NCBI GenBank assembly: GCA_021731145.1
Contig: JAKFXX010000031.1
Location: forward strand, 1 to 64,000
DNA: 64,000 nt
DNA from: Gammaproteobacteria bacterium
GTDB taxonomy: Bacteria > Pseudomonadota > Gammaproteobacteria > Ga0077554 > Ga007554
Reading direction: 5' to 3'
Positions 54,986-63,008 of this stretch are shown piece by piece. Within the stretch, counting starts at the first letter, position 1, and every line of letters begins with the position of its first letter. The notes beneath the pieces were generated by a model. The model did no database searches and was not told the origin of the DNA. It worked only from the letters and a program-made list of their open reading frames with translations. The position numbers were made by a program, and so were the translations under genes.

Positions 54986-56278
54986 CTACAAGCTTATCCA
55001 GTGATATGAAAGGTAGGTTTTTTTACCTTGCTGAATCAGAACGTTTGGGAATTCCCGAACCGTAACAATATTATCCATGCGATCACGCAATTCGATTTTA
55101 ACCGTGTAACTGCCAGAACCGAGTGGAAGCCGCGCCAAATAAATATCTTGCGGCAGGGTGGACCAGGCGCGCGTGTCTGCCTGCTCGGTTATAAAGCCGA
55201 TGATATCAACCACCAAGGCTAATGCGTCATTATTATTTTTCCTTGACTGCACTGATATCTGCTGTTTTGCGACGACACGCGCCACGCTACGGGCTGTTAT
55301 CGCAGGCATCTGATCGGCAAGATTCTCCGTGGCAATCGCACCGATGTTTTCCACCCTTTCCCCTTCAACCCCGCCATCTGCGGCATTCACACGCATTTTG
55401 CTTACCAAGGACGGGCGCGGCTGGTAATAGGGTAAGGAAATACGCAGCAAGCCACCCCGCGATGGGTTCGGCATCACCACACTATTCTCCCTTTTAATCG
55501 GCGCAAGGCCGTTGTTCAGGACAAAAATAAGCTCCCCTTCCGGATTACCCTGATTTTTATCCTGCCAATCCTGAAGGGCGAACTCACGCTGGTATTTATC
55601 CTGCTCTTCCCCAAGATCCAGCTTATGCGCCAGTCTCAGCAAATCCATTTTCAGAAACTCCGGCACATCAATCCGGTATTTTGATTTATTTTGGAGATAA
55701 GCCTCATAGGCCTTGCGGTAGGCGATCATTGCATCGCTCCATTCCCCAAGGTCCTCATAAATGATGCCGGTGAGATAGCGGGGAAACGCTTCGCCAAGAT
55801 GCCTGCCGGATTTCTCCCCCAGCTCGCGCAGGTTGAGATCAATCTGTAGCGCCTCTACCCGCGCTCCGTCTCGCTCTCCCAACTGAAGATAATTGAGTGC
55901 TTTATAGACATGCATCATTACCTGTTCGAACGGTTCACCCACATAACTGCGGGTGCTGTCATTGATGAGAAACGATGTGCCTTGTTCGCGCAGGCTCAGC
56001 GCGGACAGCGCCCCCATGCGCTGCTGCGCCGCTTCAAATGATGCTGTGCTGGCTTGGTAATCACCGGCAATGCGCAGCAACATGGCCTTGTTTAGCAGAT
56101 AGAGCACCTCATCTGTACGGGAGCCCTTCTGCTTGTCCAGCGCCCGCAACGCCAGCTCCGGCTGCTGGTTTGCCAGATTTTGTTCGACGACCCTGAACGT
56201 TTCGCTGTGCGTGGCGCAACCCGTCAACCATAGGGCATAAAACGCGGCCAGGCAACGCAGCAACCTATTCTGGCTCAT
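54986..56278 (-). CDS. COG3014-type outer-membrane lipoprotein (TPR-like)
   Basis: A 430-residue lipoprotein; the leader ends in ALWLTGCATH (lipobox LTGC). The mature part has TPR-like helical pairs, e.g. QPELALRALDKQKGSRTDEV and RIAGDYQASTASFEAAQQRM, then GEPFEQVMMHVYKALNYLQL and a C-terminal beta-rich part. This arrangement fits the COG3014 family, often encoded beside LpoB- and LPP20-like lipoproteins. No enzymatic motif. It begins 5 bp downstream of the LpoB-like gene and the operon is tightly packed. Confidence 0.72.
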   Translation of the reverse strand: MSQNRLLRCLAAFYALWLTGCATHSETFRVVEQNLANQQPELALRALDKQKGSRTDEVLYLLNKAMLLRIAGDYQASTASFEAAQQRMGALSALSLREQGTSFLINDSTRSYVGEPFEQVMMHVYKALNYLQLGERDGARVEALQIDLNLRELGEKSGRHLGEAFPRYLTGIIYEDLGEWSDAMIAYRKAYEAYLQNKSKYRIDVPEFLKMDLLRLAHKLDLGEEQDKYQREFALQDWQDKNQGNPEGELIFVLNNGLAPIKRENSVVMPNPSRGGLLRISLPYYQPRPSLVSKMRVNAADGGVEGERVENIGAIATENLADQMPAITARSVARVVAKQQISVQSRKNNNDALALVVDIIGFITEQADTRAWSTLPQDIYLARLPLGSGSYTVKIELRDRMDNIVTVREFPNVLIQQGKKTYLSYHWISL

Positions 56279-56283
56279 ACCTG

Positions 56284-56907
56284 TCAGAAGCGTAGCTTGC
56301 TACGCTCGACAAGTTTTTTGATCTTCTTTTGCCCCACCCATGCGATGCGATTGTCGGCCAAACTTATCAGCGACAAATCCACCTGATAATAGCGCACCTG
56401 AGTTGATCCGGAGGCATCGATAATAGTATTGATGGCCCCTTTCAGCATGTAATCCGCGCCTTGCTCCATGCCCATCGCTTTGCGGGTATCTTCGCGGGCA
56501 TTCAGATCTTGATCCTTGCGTTCTTCACGGATTTCATTGCGTTCCCCACGTGAAGCGACAAATTGCACTTTGCCCGAATTGATCAAAACCCGACCCATAT
56601 CGGATATAAATGTTTGCGTGTTGATGTGTTCGTGGCTGAGATTGCGCACGTCACCCACAATAAGAGCGGGCGGGGCCTTGTGCGTGCTGCTGTAAGCAGA
56701 CAACCAGGGGGCCGACAACACATCCTTGATCATCTCTTCCGACACCAGGCGTGAATCGGTATCGTTCCAGGCGCCGCTCAGGTCTTTCACCTCATCAACC
56801 TGCAGGCGCTCCACTTTGGTGGCGCAGCCGCTGCTCAACACAGCAAACAGCCCTGCCATCAATGCGGCACACACTGCGCGTGGCATACCAATGGTAAAAC
56901 ACATCAT
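56284..56907 (-). CDS. LpoB-like penicillin-binding-protein activator lipoprotein
   Basis: A 207-residue lipoprotein with the lipobox LSSGCATK. The mature domain has DLSGAWNDTDSRLVSEEMIK, a short DGR...VISDMGR region and a GADYMLKGAINTII segment followed by a final YQVDLSLISLADNRIAWVGQ strand. These are the marks of the LpoB/PBP-activator family. In E. coli LpoB activates PBP1b from the outer membrane. The relationship to PBP1b here is inferred. It overlaps the 56904 gene by 4 bp. Confidence 0.8.
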   Translation of the reverse strand: MMCFTIGMPRAVCAALMAGLFAVLSSGCATKVERLQVDEVKDLSGAWNDTDSRLVSEEMIKDVLSAPWLSAYSSTHKAPPALIVGDVRNLSHEHINTQTFISDMGRVLINSGKVQFVASRGERNEIREERKDQDLNAREDTRKAMGMEQGADYMLKGAINTIIDASGSTQVRYYQVDLSLISLADNRIAWVGQKKIKKLVERSKLRF

Positions 56908-57464
56908 TTTCTATCCCTCGCAACCCGGTCAAACACGTTATCACTCTCTTTTTCGAAATAGGCACGCAGGCCCGCATTCATTTCATCCATGTTTTTAACG
57001 ATTTCCTTGGCCTGCTTCATATCCATCTCGGCCAGTGAAAAGAGATTGCTGGTCTTTTTATCACGCCAGCGCGCAATGATTTTCGAGCCATTCAACATTA
57101 CCCTGGTTGTACTTTTGATCTGCCGCGACACCGCCTCCTCATTCATGCCCTTCCCTGCGGAAGCCATGAAATCATTGGACACAACATCCATCATTGCCGA
57201 AAGAGCACGGGCAACTTCGGCACGGGCGCGGTCATCGGCGGTGGCGCCTTGCAGGGAAATATCGCCTAACGGCGATGCCATCCCCACACCGTGGATCAAC
57301 CGGCCATTATCATCCTTCAATACCTGCGTGCCCTTATTCACCCAGTCTGGCGCCCCTTTGAGGCCCAGATCACTTTCGACCATGGTTTTCCCGCCGCATG
57401 CCGCCAGCAGGCAACCAACACCCAGCAAAAATACCATGCGGCTAAACGAATAACGCAGTTTCAT
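56904..57464 (-). CDS. LPP20-like lipoprotein, paralogue 2
   Basis: A 186-residue lipoprotein with leader MKLRYSFSRMVFLLGVGCLL ending at the lipobox LLAAC. The mature part starts GGKTMVESDLGLKGAPDWVN, then GVGMASPLGDISLQGATADD, RARAEVARALSAMMD and a terminal helical pair. GGAGAAAAAC precedes the chosen start. It shares this layout with the next gene, so the pair are tandem paralogues. The overlap with the LpoB-like gene suggests coupled translation. Confidence 0.78.
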   Translation of the reverse strand: MKLRYSFSRMVFLLGVGCLLAACGGKTMVESDLGLKGAPDWVNKGTQVLKDDNGRLIHGVGMASPLGDISLQGATADDRARAEVARALSAMMDVVSNDFMASAGKGMNEEAVSRQIKSTTRVMLNGSKIIARWRDKKTSNLFSLAEMDMKQAKEIVKNMDEMNAGLRAYFEKESDNVFDRVARDRK

Positions 57465-57508
57465 GTTTTTCTCCATAGACCCCATACATTAACGGCCAAT
57501 AAACAAAT

Positions 57509-58207
57509 TTACTTATCACCCCTGGCGGCAACCACGTTATCGATCTCCGTCTCGATATAGCCGCGCAAATGGGTATCCAATCCCTCCGCCTGCCTGATCA
57601 TGCCTTTGGCCTGCTTCATATCCAGCTCAGCCAGGGAATACATATAGTTGCTCTGCTCATCACGCCAGCGCGCAACAATCCTCACGCTCTTGAGCATGGC
57701 ACCGGCCGCGCCCTTGATCTGCTGCGCCAGCTCCACTTTGCTCATGACCTTGTCTTCCGGAGCACTGTAATTTTTTGATAGTTTATCCAGCATTGAAGAC
57801 AAAACACGTGCCACCTCGGCGCGGGCACGATCATCGGCGGCAGGGCCCTGCGCAGAGATGCTCCCCAAGGTCGCCGCGCCTATCGGCGGCAGGTCATTGC
57901 GCGTGTTGTTAGGCTGTGGCGCTGGCGAGAGATAACCCCAAGGCATAATCTGCACGGGCGGCAAATTATGCTCATGGGTAGCGAACGGCCTTTGCATCGA
58001 GAGGTCCGCCAAAGAGGCCATCTTTACGCCATGGATCATCCAATGCCCGTCATCTTTCAATGTCCGGGTGCCTTTGATCACCCAGTCAGGCATTCCTTTG
58101 ATGTTCATATTATCGCTGGTCACCAGCGCCTTCCCTGAGCACGCTGCCAACAGGCATCCCGCCGCCAGCAAAAAGACGATGCGAATCACTGAGTGATGCT
58201 GTCTCAT
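57509..58207 (-). CDS. LPP20-like lipoprotein, paralogue 1 (with insertion)
   Basis: A 232-residue lipoprotein, start MRQHHSVIRIVFLLAAGCLL, lipobox LLAACSGK. AGGGGGG lies before the ATG. The mature part (KGMPDWVIKGTRTLKDDG) parallels the next gene, but a Pro/Asn-rich insert of about 45 residues (QIMPWGYLSPAPQPNNTRND) sits between MASLADLSMQ and GSISAQGPAADDRARAEVAR. First gene of the operon. No promoter motif is clear. Divergent from the quinone reductase gene. Confidence 0.78.
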   Translation of the reverse strand: MRQHHSVIRIVFLLAAGCLLAACSGKALVTSDNMNIKGMPDWVIKGTRTLKDDGHWMIHGVKMASLADLSMQRPFATHEHNLPPVQIMPWGYLSPAPQPNNTRNDLPPIGAATLGSISAQGPAADDRARAEVARVLSSMLDKLSKNYSAPEDKVMSKVELAQQIKGAAGAMLKSVRIVARWRDEQSNYMYSLAELDMKQAKGMIRQAEGLDTHLRGYIETEIDNVVAARGDK

Positions 58208-58306
58208 ACCCCCCCCTACGGTCATTTAACCAATATGATGCAACAGGTCACACAACTTGTGTATGCTAAATTACATAAAACTGTCAGTTTTAAGAGAAAC
58301 ATCACC

Positions 58307-59308
58307 ATGAAAGCAATAATGATGACTGCCGTGGGCGGCCCCGGCGTATTGCAGCTCCGGGAAATCCCAACGCCCGCCCTCATGCAGGACACGGATATAC
58401 TGGTGCGCCTGAAGGCCGCCGGGGTGAACCCGGTGGACACCAAGCTGCGCAGCCGCGGCACCTACTACCCGGGGTGCCTGCCCGCCATCCTTGGCTGCGA
58501 TGGCGCAGGAATAGTGGAAGCAGTCGGGCCAGCCGTGACTCGCTTCAAGGCGGGTGATGCAGTGTACTTCTGCAACGGGGGTATCGGCGGCCATCCCGGC
58601 AATTACGCGGAATACGCCGTCGTCGATGAGCGATTCGCGGCCCGTAAACCTGCCTCTCTCAGCTTCGCCGAGGCCGCCGCCGCGCCCCTGGCGCTCATCA
58701 CTGCCTGGGAAGCCCTGCATGACCGTGGCCGTTTGCAGGCTGGTCAGAAAGTGCTCATCCATGCCGGCGCGGGAGGCGTCGGACATATCGCGGTGCAACT
58801 GGCAAACATTGCCGGAGCGCGGGTATGCGCCACCGTTGGCTCACCGGACAAGGCCAATTTTGTAACAGCCTTGGGTGCGGAACTAGCCATCCTCTATAAA
58901 GAAACGGATTTTGTAGGAGCGACACTGGAATGGAGTGATGGCAACGGCGTTGATCTGGCGCTGGACACTGTGGGCGGCAAGACCTTCGCCGCAACTTTTA
59001 ACGCTGTACGCTTCTATGGCGACATCGTCACCCTGCTCCAGCCCGGCAACGATATTGACTGGAAAGAGGCGCGGCAACGCAACCAGCACGTCAGCTATGA
59101 ACTGATGCTGTCACCCATGTACTATGGACTGGCAGAAGCACAGCAGCACCAGGCATGGATTCTGGAACAATGCGCCGCGCTGTTCGACACCGGGAGATTA
59201 AAGATCAGCCTCGCGCATACATTTCCTTTGGAAAAGGCTGCCGAGGCACATCAACTATTGGAAAAGGGTTCCGTTACTGGCAAGATCGCATTGATTATTG
59301 AAGAGTAA
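58307..59308 (+). CDS. Quinone oxidoreductase-like enzyme (MDR superfamily)
   Basis: A 333-residue member of the zinc-less medium-chain dehydrogenase/reductase family. The start MKAIMMTAVGGPGVLQLREI at 58307 is chosen over longer in-frame starts by similarity to other members. ILGCDGAGIVEAVGPAVTRF is the fold's hallmark, with the NADPH-binding GAGGVGHIAVQLANIAGARV and DTVGGKTFAATF. No catalytic or structural zinc ligand pattern is visible. Probably reduces quinones or similar carbonyls with NADPH. It is divergent from the lipoprotein operon. Confidence 0.9.
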   Translation: MKAIMMTAVGGPGVLQLREIPTPALMQDTDILVRLKAAGVNPVDTKLRSRGTYYPGCLPAILGCDGAGIVEAVGPAVTRFKAGDAVYFCNGGIGGHPGNYAEYAVVDERFAARKPASLSFAEAAAAPLALITAWEALHDRGRLQAGQKVLIHAGAGGVGHIAVQLANIAGARVCATVGSPDKANFVTALGAELAILYKETDFVGATLEWSDGNGVDLALDTVGGKTFAATFNAVRFYGDIVTLLQPGNDIDWKEARQRNQHVSYELMLSPMYYGLAEAQQHQAWILEQCAALFDTGRLKISLAHTFPLEKAAEAHQLLEKGSVTGKIALIIEE

Positions 59309-59350
59309 TTCCAATTCCCAATTCCACTTCAATGGGACAATCAACATATC

Positions 59351-59472
59351 CCCTCCCCCCGCTTGCGGGGGGAGGGTTAGGGAGAGGGGCGCTTGAATAA
59401 CACCATAATTTTCATATTTTTTATGTTTATGACCACCCTCTCCCCGGCCCTCTCCCGCAGGGCGGGAGAGGG
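59351..59472. repeat. Two GC-rich hairpins (CCCTCCCCCCGC and CCCTCTCCCGC types)
   Basis: CCCTCCCCCCGC (59351-59362) pairs with GCGGGGGGAGGG (59365-59376) over a 2-nt loop. CCCTCTCCCGC (59448-59458) pairs with GCGGGAGAGGG (59462-59472). The outer words also face one another loosely. They lie between the quinone reductase and DJ-1 genes, where 59309-59552 contains no gene. Such CCCTCTCCC elements are widespread extragenic repeats. Confidence 0.75.
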
Positions 59473-59552
59473 AGTAGATACACCTTTGAAGTTAAAATGG
59501 AATAACTCTTCGTTTCGTTAACACCGTTTGCAATGACAAGGAGGAACCGTGC

Positions 59553-60140
59553 ATGGCCAAGAAAAAAATACTCATGTTGGTGGGTGATTTTGTAGAAGAC
59601 TACGAGGCAATGGTGCCGTTTCAAATGTTGACCATGGTCGGCCACACCGTCCATACAGCCTGCCCTGGCAAAAAAGGTGGCGAAACCGTGCGCACCGCAA
59701 TCCACGATTTCGAGGGCGACCAAACCTACAGCGAGAAACCCGGCCATAACTTTGCCATCAATTTCGCTTTCGAAGAAATCAACCCGCAGGATTATGACGC
59801 GCTCGTGATCCCTGGAGGGCGTGCGCCTGAATACCTCCGCCTGAATGAACGGGTGCTGGACATCGTGCGACACTTTGCGCAAGCCGACAAACCTATCGCA
59901 TCAATCTGTCACGGCGCGCAGGTGCTCACTGCTGCGGATGTGGTGAGAGGCAAACAATGCATGGCATACCCCGCCGTCAAACCGGAACTGATCCAGGCGG
60001 GCGCCACCTGGGTGGAAACCAACGCAACTTTTTCTAACGCCCATGTGGACGGCAACCTGGTTACCGCCGCAGCCTGGCCCGCCCATCCAGAGTGGATGCG
60101 GAAATTCCTTCAAATACTGGACAGTAGAATCGAGACATAA
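59553..60140 (+). CDS. DJ-1/PfpI family protein
   Basis: A 195-residue protein of the DJ-1/ThiJ/PfpI superfamily. The nucleophilic elbow [14 protein letters not shown] places the reactive Cys near residue 119, with the conserved Glu early in [17 protein letters not shown]. Length and layout match single-domain members that act as glyoxalase/deglycase-like or chaperone proteins; which activity applies is not decidable. AGGAGG lies 7-12 bp before the ATG, a strong site. It is 280 bp upstream of the caspase gene on the same strand. Confidence 0.9.
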   Translation: MAKKKILMLVGDFVEDYEAMVPFQMLTMVGHTVHTACPGKKGGETVRTAIHDFEGDQTYSEKPGHNFAINFAFEEINPQDYDALVIPGGRAPEYLRLNERVLDIVRHFAQADKPIASICHGAQVLTAADVVRGKQCMAYPAVKPELIQAGATWVETNATFSNAHVDGNLVTAAAWPAHPEWMRKFLQILDSRIET

Positions 60141-60420
60141 CCCTAAAAACGGCAGTTGGCTCGGATTACTTGTAGTGGTTGAGGCTTAACGTGGCAGACT
60201 GTGTCGTATCTTGAATGGCGGAGTTGTGCCAGAAGAAAGCGGCCGGAGGTGTCCTCTACGCTGGCCGATCTATTAAAGTTGTTATTATACGTACCCCGGC
60301 TTAGCAAAAGCCTTGCCCACCAAGGAATTGCAAGAGCTATAGTCGGCGCATGGATATCAATCCATATCCTAGCCTCAGTGGTCCGATCAACAACCGTTAT
60401 GTCTACTCAGGTACAACTGT
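60141..60420. other. Non-coding or decayed DNA upstream of the caspase gene
   Basis: It opens with AAAACGGCAGTTGG, a 14-bp word shared with the repeat C arms. Beyond that the sequence shows stop codons in all frames except short stretches, e.g. an ATG frame giving MAELCQKKAAGGVLYAGRSI before a nearby stop. No ribosome-binding site or motif supports a gene. It looks like a remnant of older sequence at the left edge of the AT-rich insert. Confidence 0.5.
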
Positions 60421-61872
60421 ATGCATCGCAAACTAACTGCTCTTGTCATTGGTATATCGAATTATCCCGATGGTAGCACGCTAAAAAATCCCACAAACGA
60501 TGCTGAAGACATGTCCGCCGCGTTAGAACAGCTTGGATTTTTAGTTATAAAAGTCAAAGATGCAGGCGTAGAAGATATTGACCGTGCAGTCGTATCCTTT
60601 CGAGATAATTTGAACAGTAATGACGTTGGACTTTTTTATTTTGCAGGCCACGCAATGCAAGTAAAGGGCGAAAACTACCTTAATGCGGTTGACAGCAACT
60701 TCGATGACGAGATTTCAGCAAAACACTCATCATATCCATTGAATAAAATAATTGAATTGATGGATTCATGCTCGAACAGCACGAATATCATCATTCTCGA
60801 TGCGTGCCGGAACAATCCTTTTGTTCGCTCGTGGAGCCGCGGTCCAGACCAAATAGGGCTAGCATCCGTCTATGCACCTCGTGGAACCTTAATTGCCTTT
60901 GCTACATCGCCAGGAGAGTTAGCAAAAGATGGTGCAGGAAGAAATGGATCTTACACAGAAGCCCTGCTAAAACATCTCAATACACATGACATCCCAATAG
61001 AAGATCTTTTCAAGAGAGTTAGAAACACGCTTAACACGATTACGGGAGGGAAACAAACCTCATGGGAGCACACCTCGCTTGCTGGCGACTTCTACTTCAA
61101 TATTAGCGTTGGAAGAAGTGTTGATATTTACTCGCAGGATGCTATTTCAGACTCATTATTTTCACTCAAGCCATGCAACCCTATTAGAGATGCAATTACA
61201 GCACTGAAGTCTCTAAACTGGTACAGGCAAAATCCAGGACTCGAAAAGATCACCATTCGCGAACTGGATGCTGGGGACGAAAATTCATTGTTTGTCTTAG
61301 GACGCAATATCTACCAAGCCGCCTGCGGAGGGGCCAATTCCGCAAGCGGCTTTATATCAGCTTTCCGCGAAAAGACGGATGGTATGTTGCCGGGAAAAGT
61401 CAGAAGCCTCTTGGACGGAATGCTATTCGAAATTTTTTTCAACTCGAATGGAGAGATCCGAAAAGATTTCAGGATTTCCAAATTCAACGATATATTCAAG
61501 CTAAAAGTCTTTACTGAGTACTCTGCCAGCTTTGAATTTATATCCGAGGTTTTGTTGACCTACCAGAATAGGTTCTATGTTATTCCGGGGAAGTCTCGCG
61601 GCATTGGGGTAGACGTAGTTGCCACACAAAATGAAGATGGCGAGCATCTTATCGAGGGCATTCACTTTGAAGGTTTTAACATCCTTAGGAAATCTAATGA
61701 GGCTGCGTCTTGGCATGACGAAGGGGGTGCATACCCTATTAAGCTAGACGACCTTAAGCAAACCTTGTCCAATGAAATGGTTGTTCCTATTTCGCAACTC
61801 ACAGTGACCACATCATTTGAATCGGATAAGTCGAAAGTTTTATTCCCTTACGGGATGACCGTTAAGAAATAA
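60421..61872 (+). CDS. Caspase-family (peptidase C14) protein with an unrecognised C-terminal half
   Basis: A 483-residue protein. Residues 1-225 form a caspase-like domain. LTALVIGISNYPDGSTLKNP at the start is followed by NDAEDMSAALEQLGF, then the catalytic His77 in FYFAGHAMQVKG and the catalytic Cys129 in IILDACRNNPF. The C-terminal ~260 residues match no family I know: no membrane segment, no TPR, no clear binding motif. They begin near FSLKPCNPIRDAITALKSLN. Bases are visibly AT-rich (23 G/C in 60601-60660, against 41 in 58621-58680). No adjacent cognate gene for a two-gene system is seen. Substrate and trigger are unknown. Confidence 0.85.
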   Translation: MHRKLTALVIGISNYPDGSTLKNPTNDAEDMSAALEQLGFLVIKVKDAGVEDIDRAVVSFRDNLNSNDVGLFYFAGHAMQVKGENYLNAVDSNFDDEISAKHSSYPLNKIIELMDSCSNSTNIIILDACRNNPFVRSWSRGPDQIGLASVYAPRGTLIAFATSPGELAKDGAGRNGSYTEALLKHLNTHDIPIEDLFKRVRNTLNTITGGKQTSWEHTSLAGDFYFNISVGRSVDIYSQDAISDSLFSLKPCNPIRDAITALKSLNWYRQNPGLEKITIRELDAGDENSLFVLGRNIYQAACGGANSASGFISAFREKTDGMLPGKVRSLLDGMLFEIFFNSNGEIRKDFRISKFNDIFKLKVFTEYSASFEFISEVLLTYQNRFYVIPGKSRGIGVDVVATQNEDGEHLIEGIHFEGFNILRKSNEAASWHDEGGAYPIKLDDLKQTLSNEMVVPISQLTVTTSFESDKSKVLFPYGMTVKK

Positions 61873-62024
61873 GACAGAACTCAAACGTTGAACGTCCGCT
61901 TTGGAGGAGATCGACAGACTACTTTGGGTCGATTCCAGCCCTTCTGGGCTAAAGAACATCAGACACTGCCTGTCAGATCAAGTGCTGACTACTACACATT
62001 ACTAACGTCATACCGAGGCACACC

Positions 62025-63008
62025 CTGTCATACCGCGCTCCTTCATGGCTTCCTGGTGGCCATTTACAAACCATATACACAGCCCTGCTTACATCCGCAC
62101 CACGCATCGCCTACAAGCGCGAGCGTTGGGATACGCCGGATGGCGATTTCATTGATGTTGACTGGCTGAATAATTCTGCTTGCGGTCCGTTAGTGGTATT
62201 TTTTCATGGGCTGGAAGGCAGCTCGCAGGGGCATTACGTACGCAGCCTGATGGAAAAATTGCAGCACAACGGCTGGCGTGGAATAGCCGTGAATTTTCGC
62301 GGGTGCAGTGGTGAGCCCAACCGCCTGCCCCGCGCCTATTTCGCCGGGGACAGCGCCGAGATTGATTGGATTATGCGCCGCTTGCGCGCGCAAAATCCTG
62401 ATTCTCTCATTTTTGCGGCCGGTGTATCGCTAGGCGGCAATGCCCTGCTGAAATGGCTGGGTGAACAGGGAGGCAATGCGTGCGGGATTATCAATGCAGC
62501 GGTGACGGTCTCTGCTGCCATGGATCTGCAAGCCACAGGAAACGCTTTGGATAGCGGTGGATTTAATCAGCTTTATGCCGCTCATTTTCTGCGCACACTA
62601 AAGAAAAAAGCATCACAGAAGCTCGAACGGTATCCAACTTTGTTTGACCGTGAGGCACTAAATCACGTCGAAACCTTACGGGCATTTGATGACCTTTTTA
62701 CTGCACCGCTGCATGGCTACAAAAACACCGACGATTACTGGACGAGGGCCAGCAGCAAACCGGGGTTAATCAACGTCCACGTTCCTACATTGCTGATCAA
62801 CGCCCGCAACGATCCCTTCCTGCCGGCATCTGCGTTACCCGGTTTAGAGCAGGTATCGGCCTGTATAACACTGGAATTCCCGGAAGAAGGCGGGCACATG
62901 GGTTTTATTTCCGGGCCTTTTCCCGGCAGACATGCGTGGCTCCCGGGGCGTATTTTAGAGTTTTTCAACCACTCAACTCATTTCTCTTTCTCGCCGCGCG
63001 CCACGTAA
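62025..63008 (+). CDS. YheT-like alpha/beta hydrolase, no AUG start visible
   Basis: A 327-codon frame from 62025. The N-terminus LSYRAPSWLPGGHLQTIYTA matches the family start that carries HLQT, then RERWDTPDGDFIDVDWLNNS and the nucleophile region FAAGVSLGGNALLKWLG, with FHGLEGSSQGHYVRSLM before it. These are YheT-family marks (oxyanion hole and GxSxG-type elbow). No ATG or GTG lies between the in-frame TGA at 61986-61988 and residue HLQT. A CTG at 62025 has GAGG 7 bp upstream. The first GTG (62193) would remove conserved residues. It may use a rare start, or its 5' end may have been replaced. Confidence 0.75.
   Translation: MSYRAPSWLPGGHLQTIYTALLTSAPRIAYKRERWDTPDGDFIDVDWLNNSACGPLVVFFHGLEGSSQGHYVRSLMEKLQHNGWRGIAVNFRGCSGEPNRLPRAYFAGDSAEIDWIMRRLRAQNPDSLIFAAGVSLGGNALLKWLGEQGGNACGIINAAVTVSAAMDLQATGNALDSGGFNQLYAAHFLRTLKKKASQKLERYPTLFDREALNHVETLRAFDDLFTAPLHGYKNTDDYWTRASSKPGLINVHVPTLLINARNDPFLPASALPGLEQVSACITLEFPEEGGHMGFISGPFPGRHAWLPGRILEFFNHSTHFSFSPRAT

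Noticed and set aside
60201-60476. 91-residue frame upstream of the caspase gene
   Set aside because: No ribosome-binding site, no known motif, and it overlaps the start of the caspase gene in another frame.
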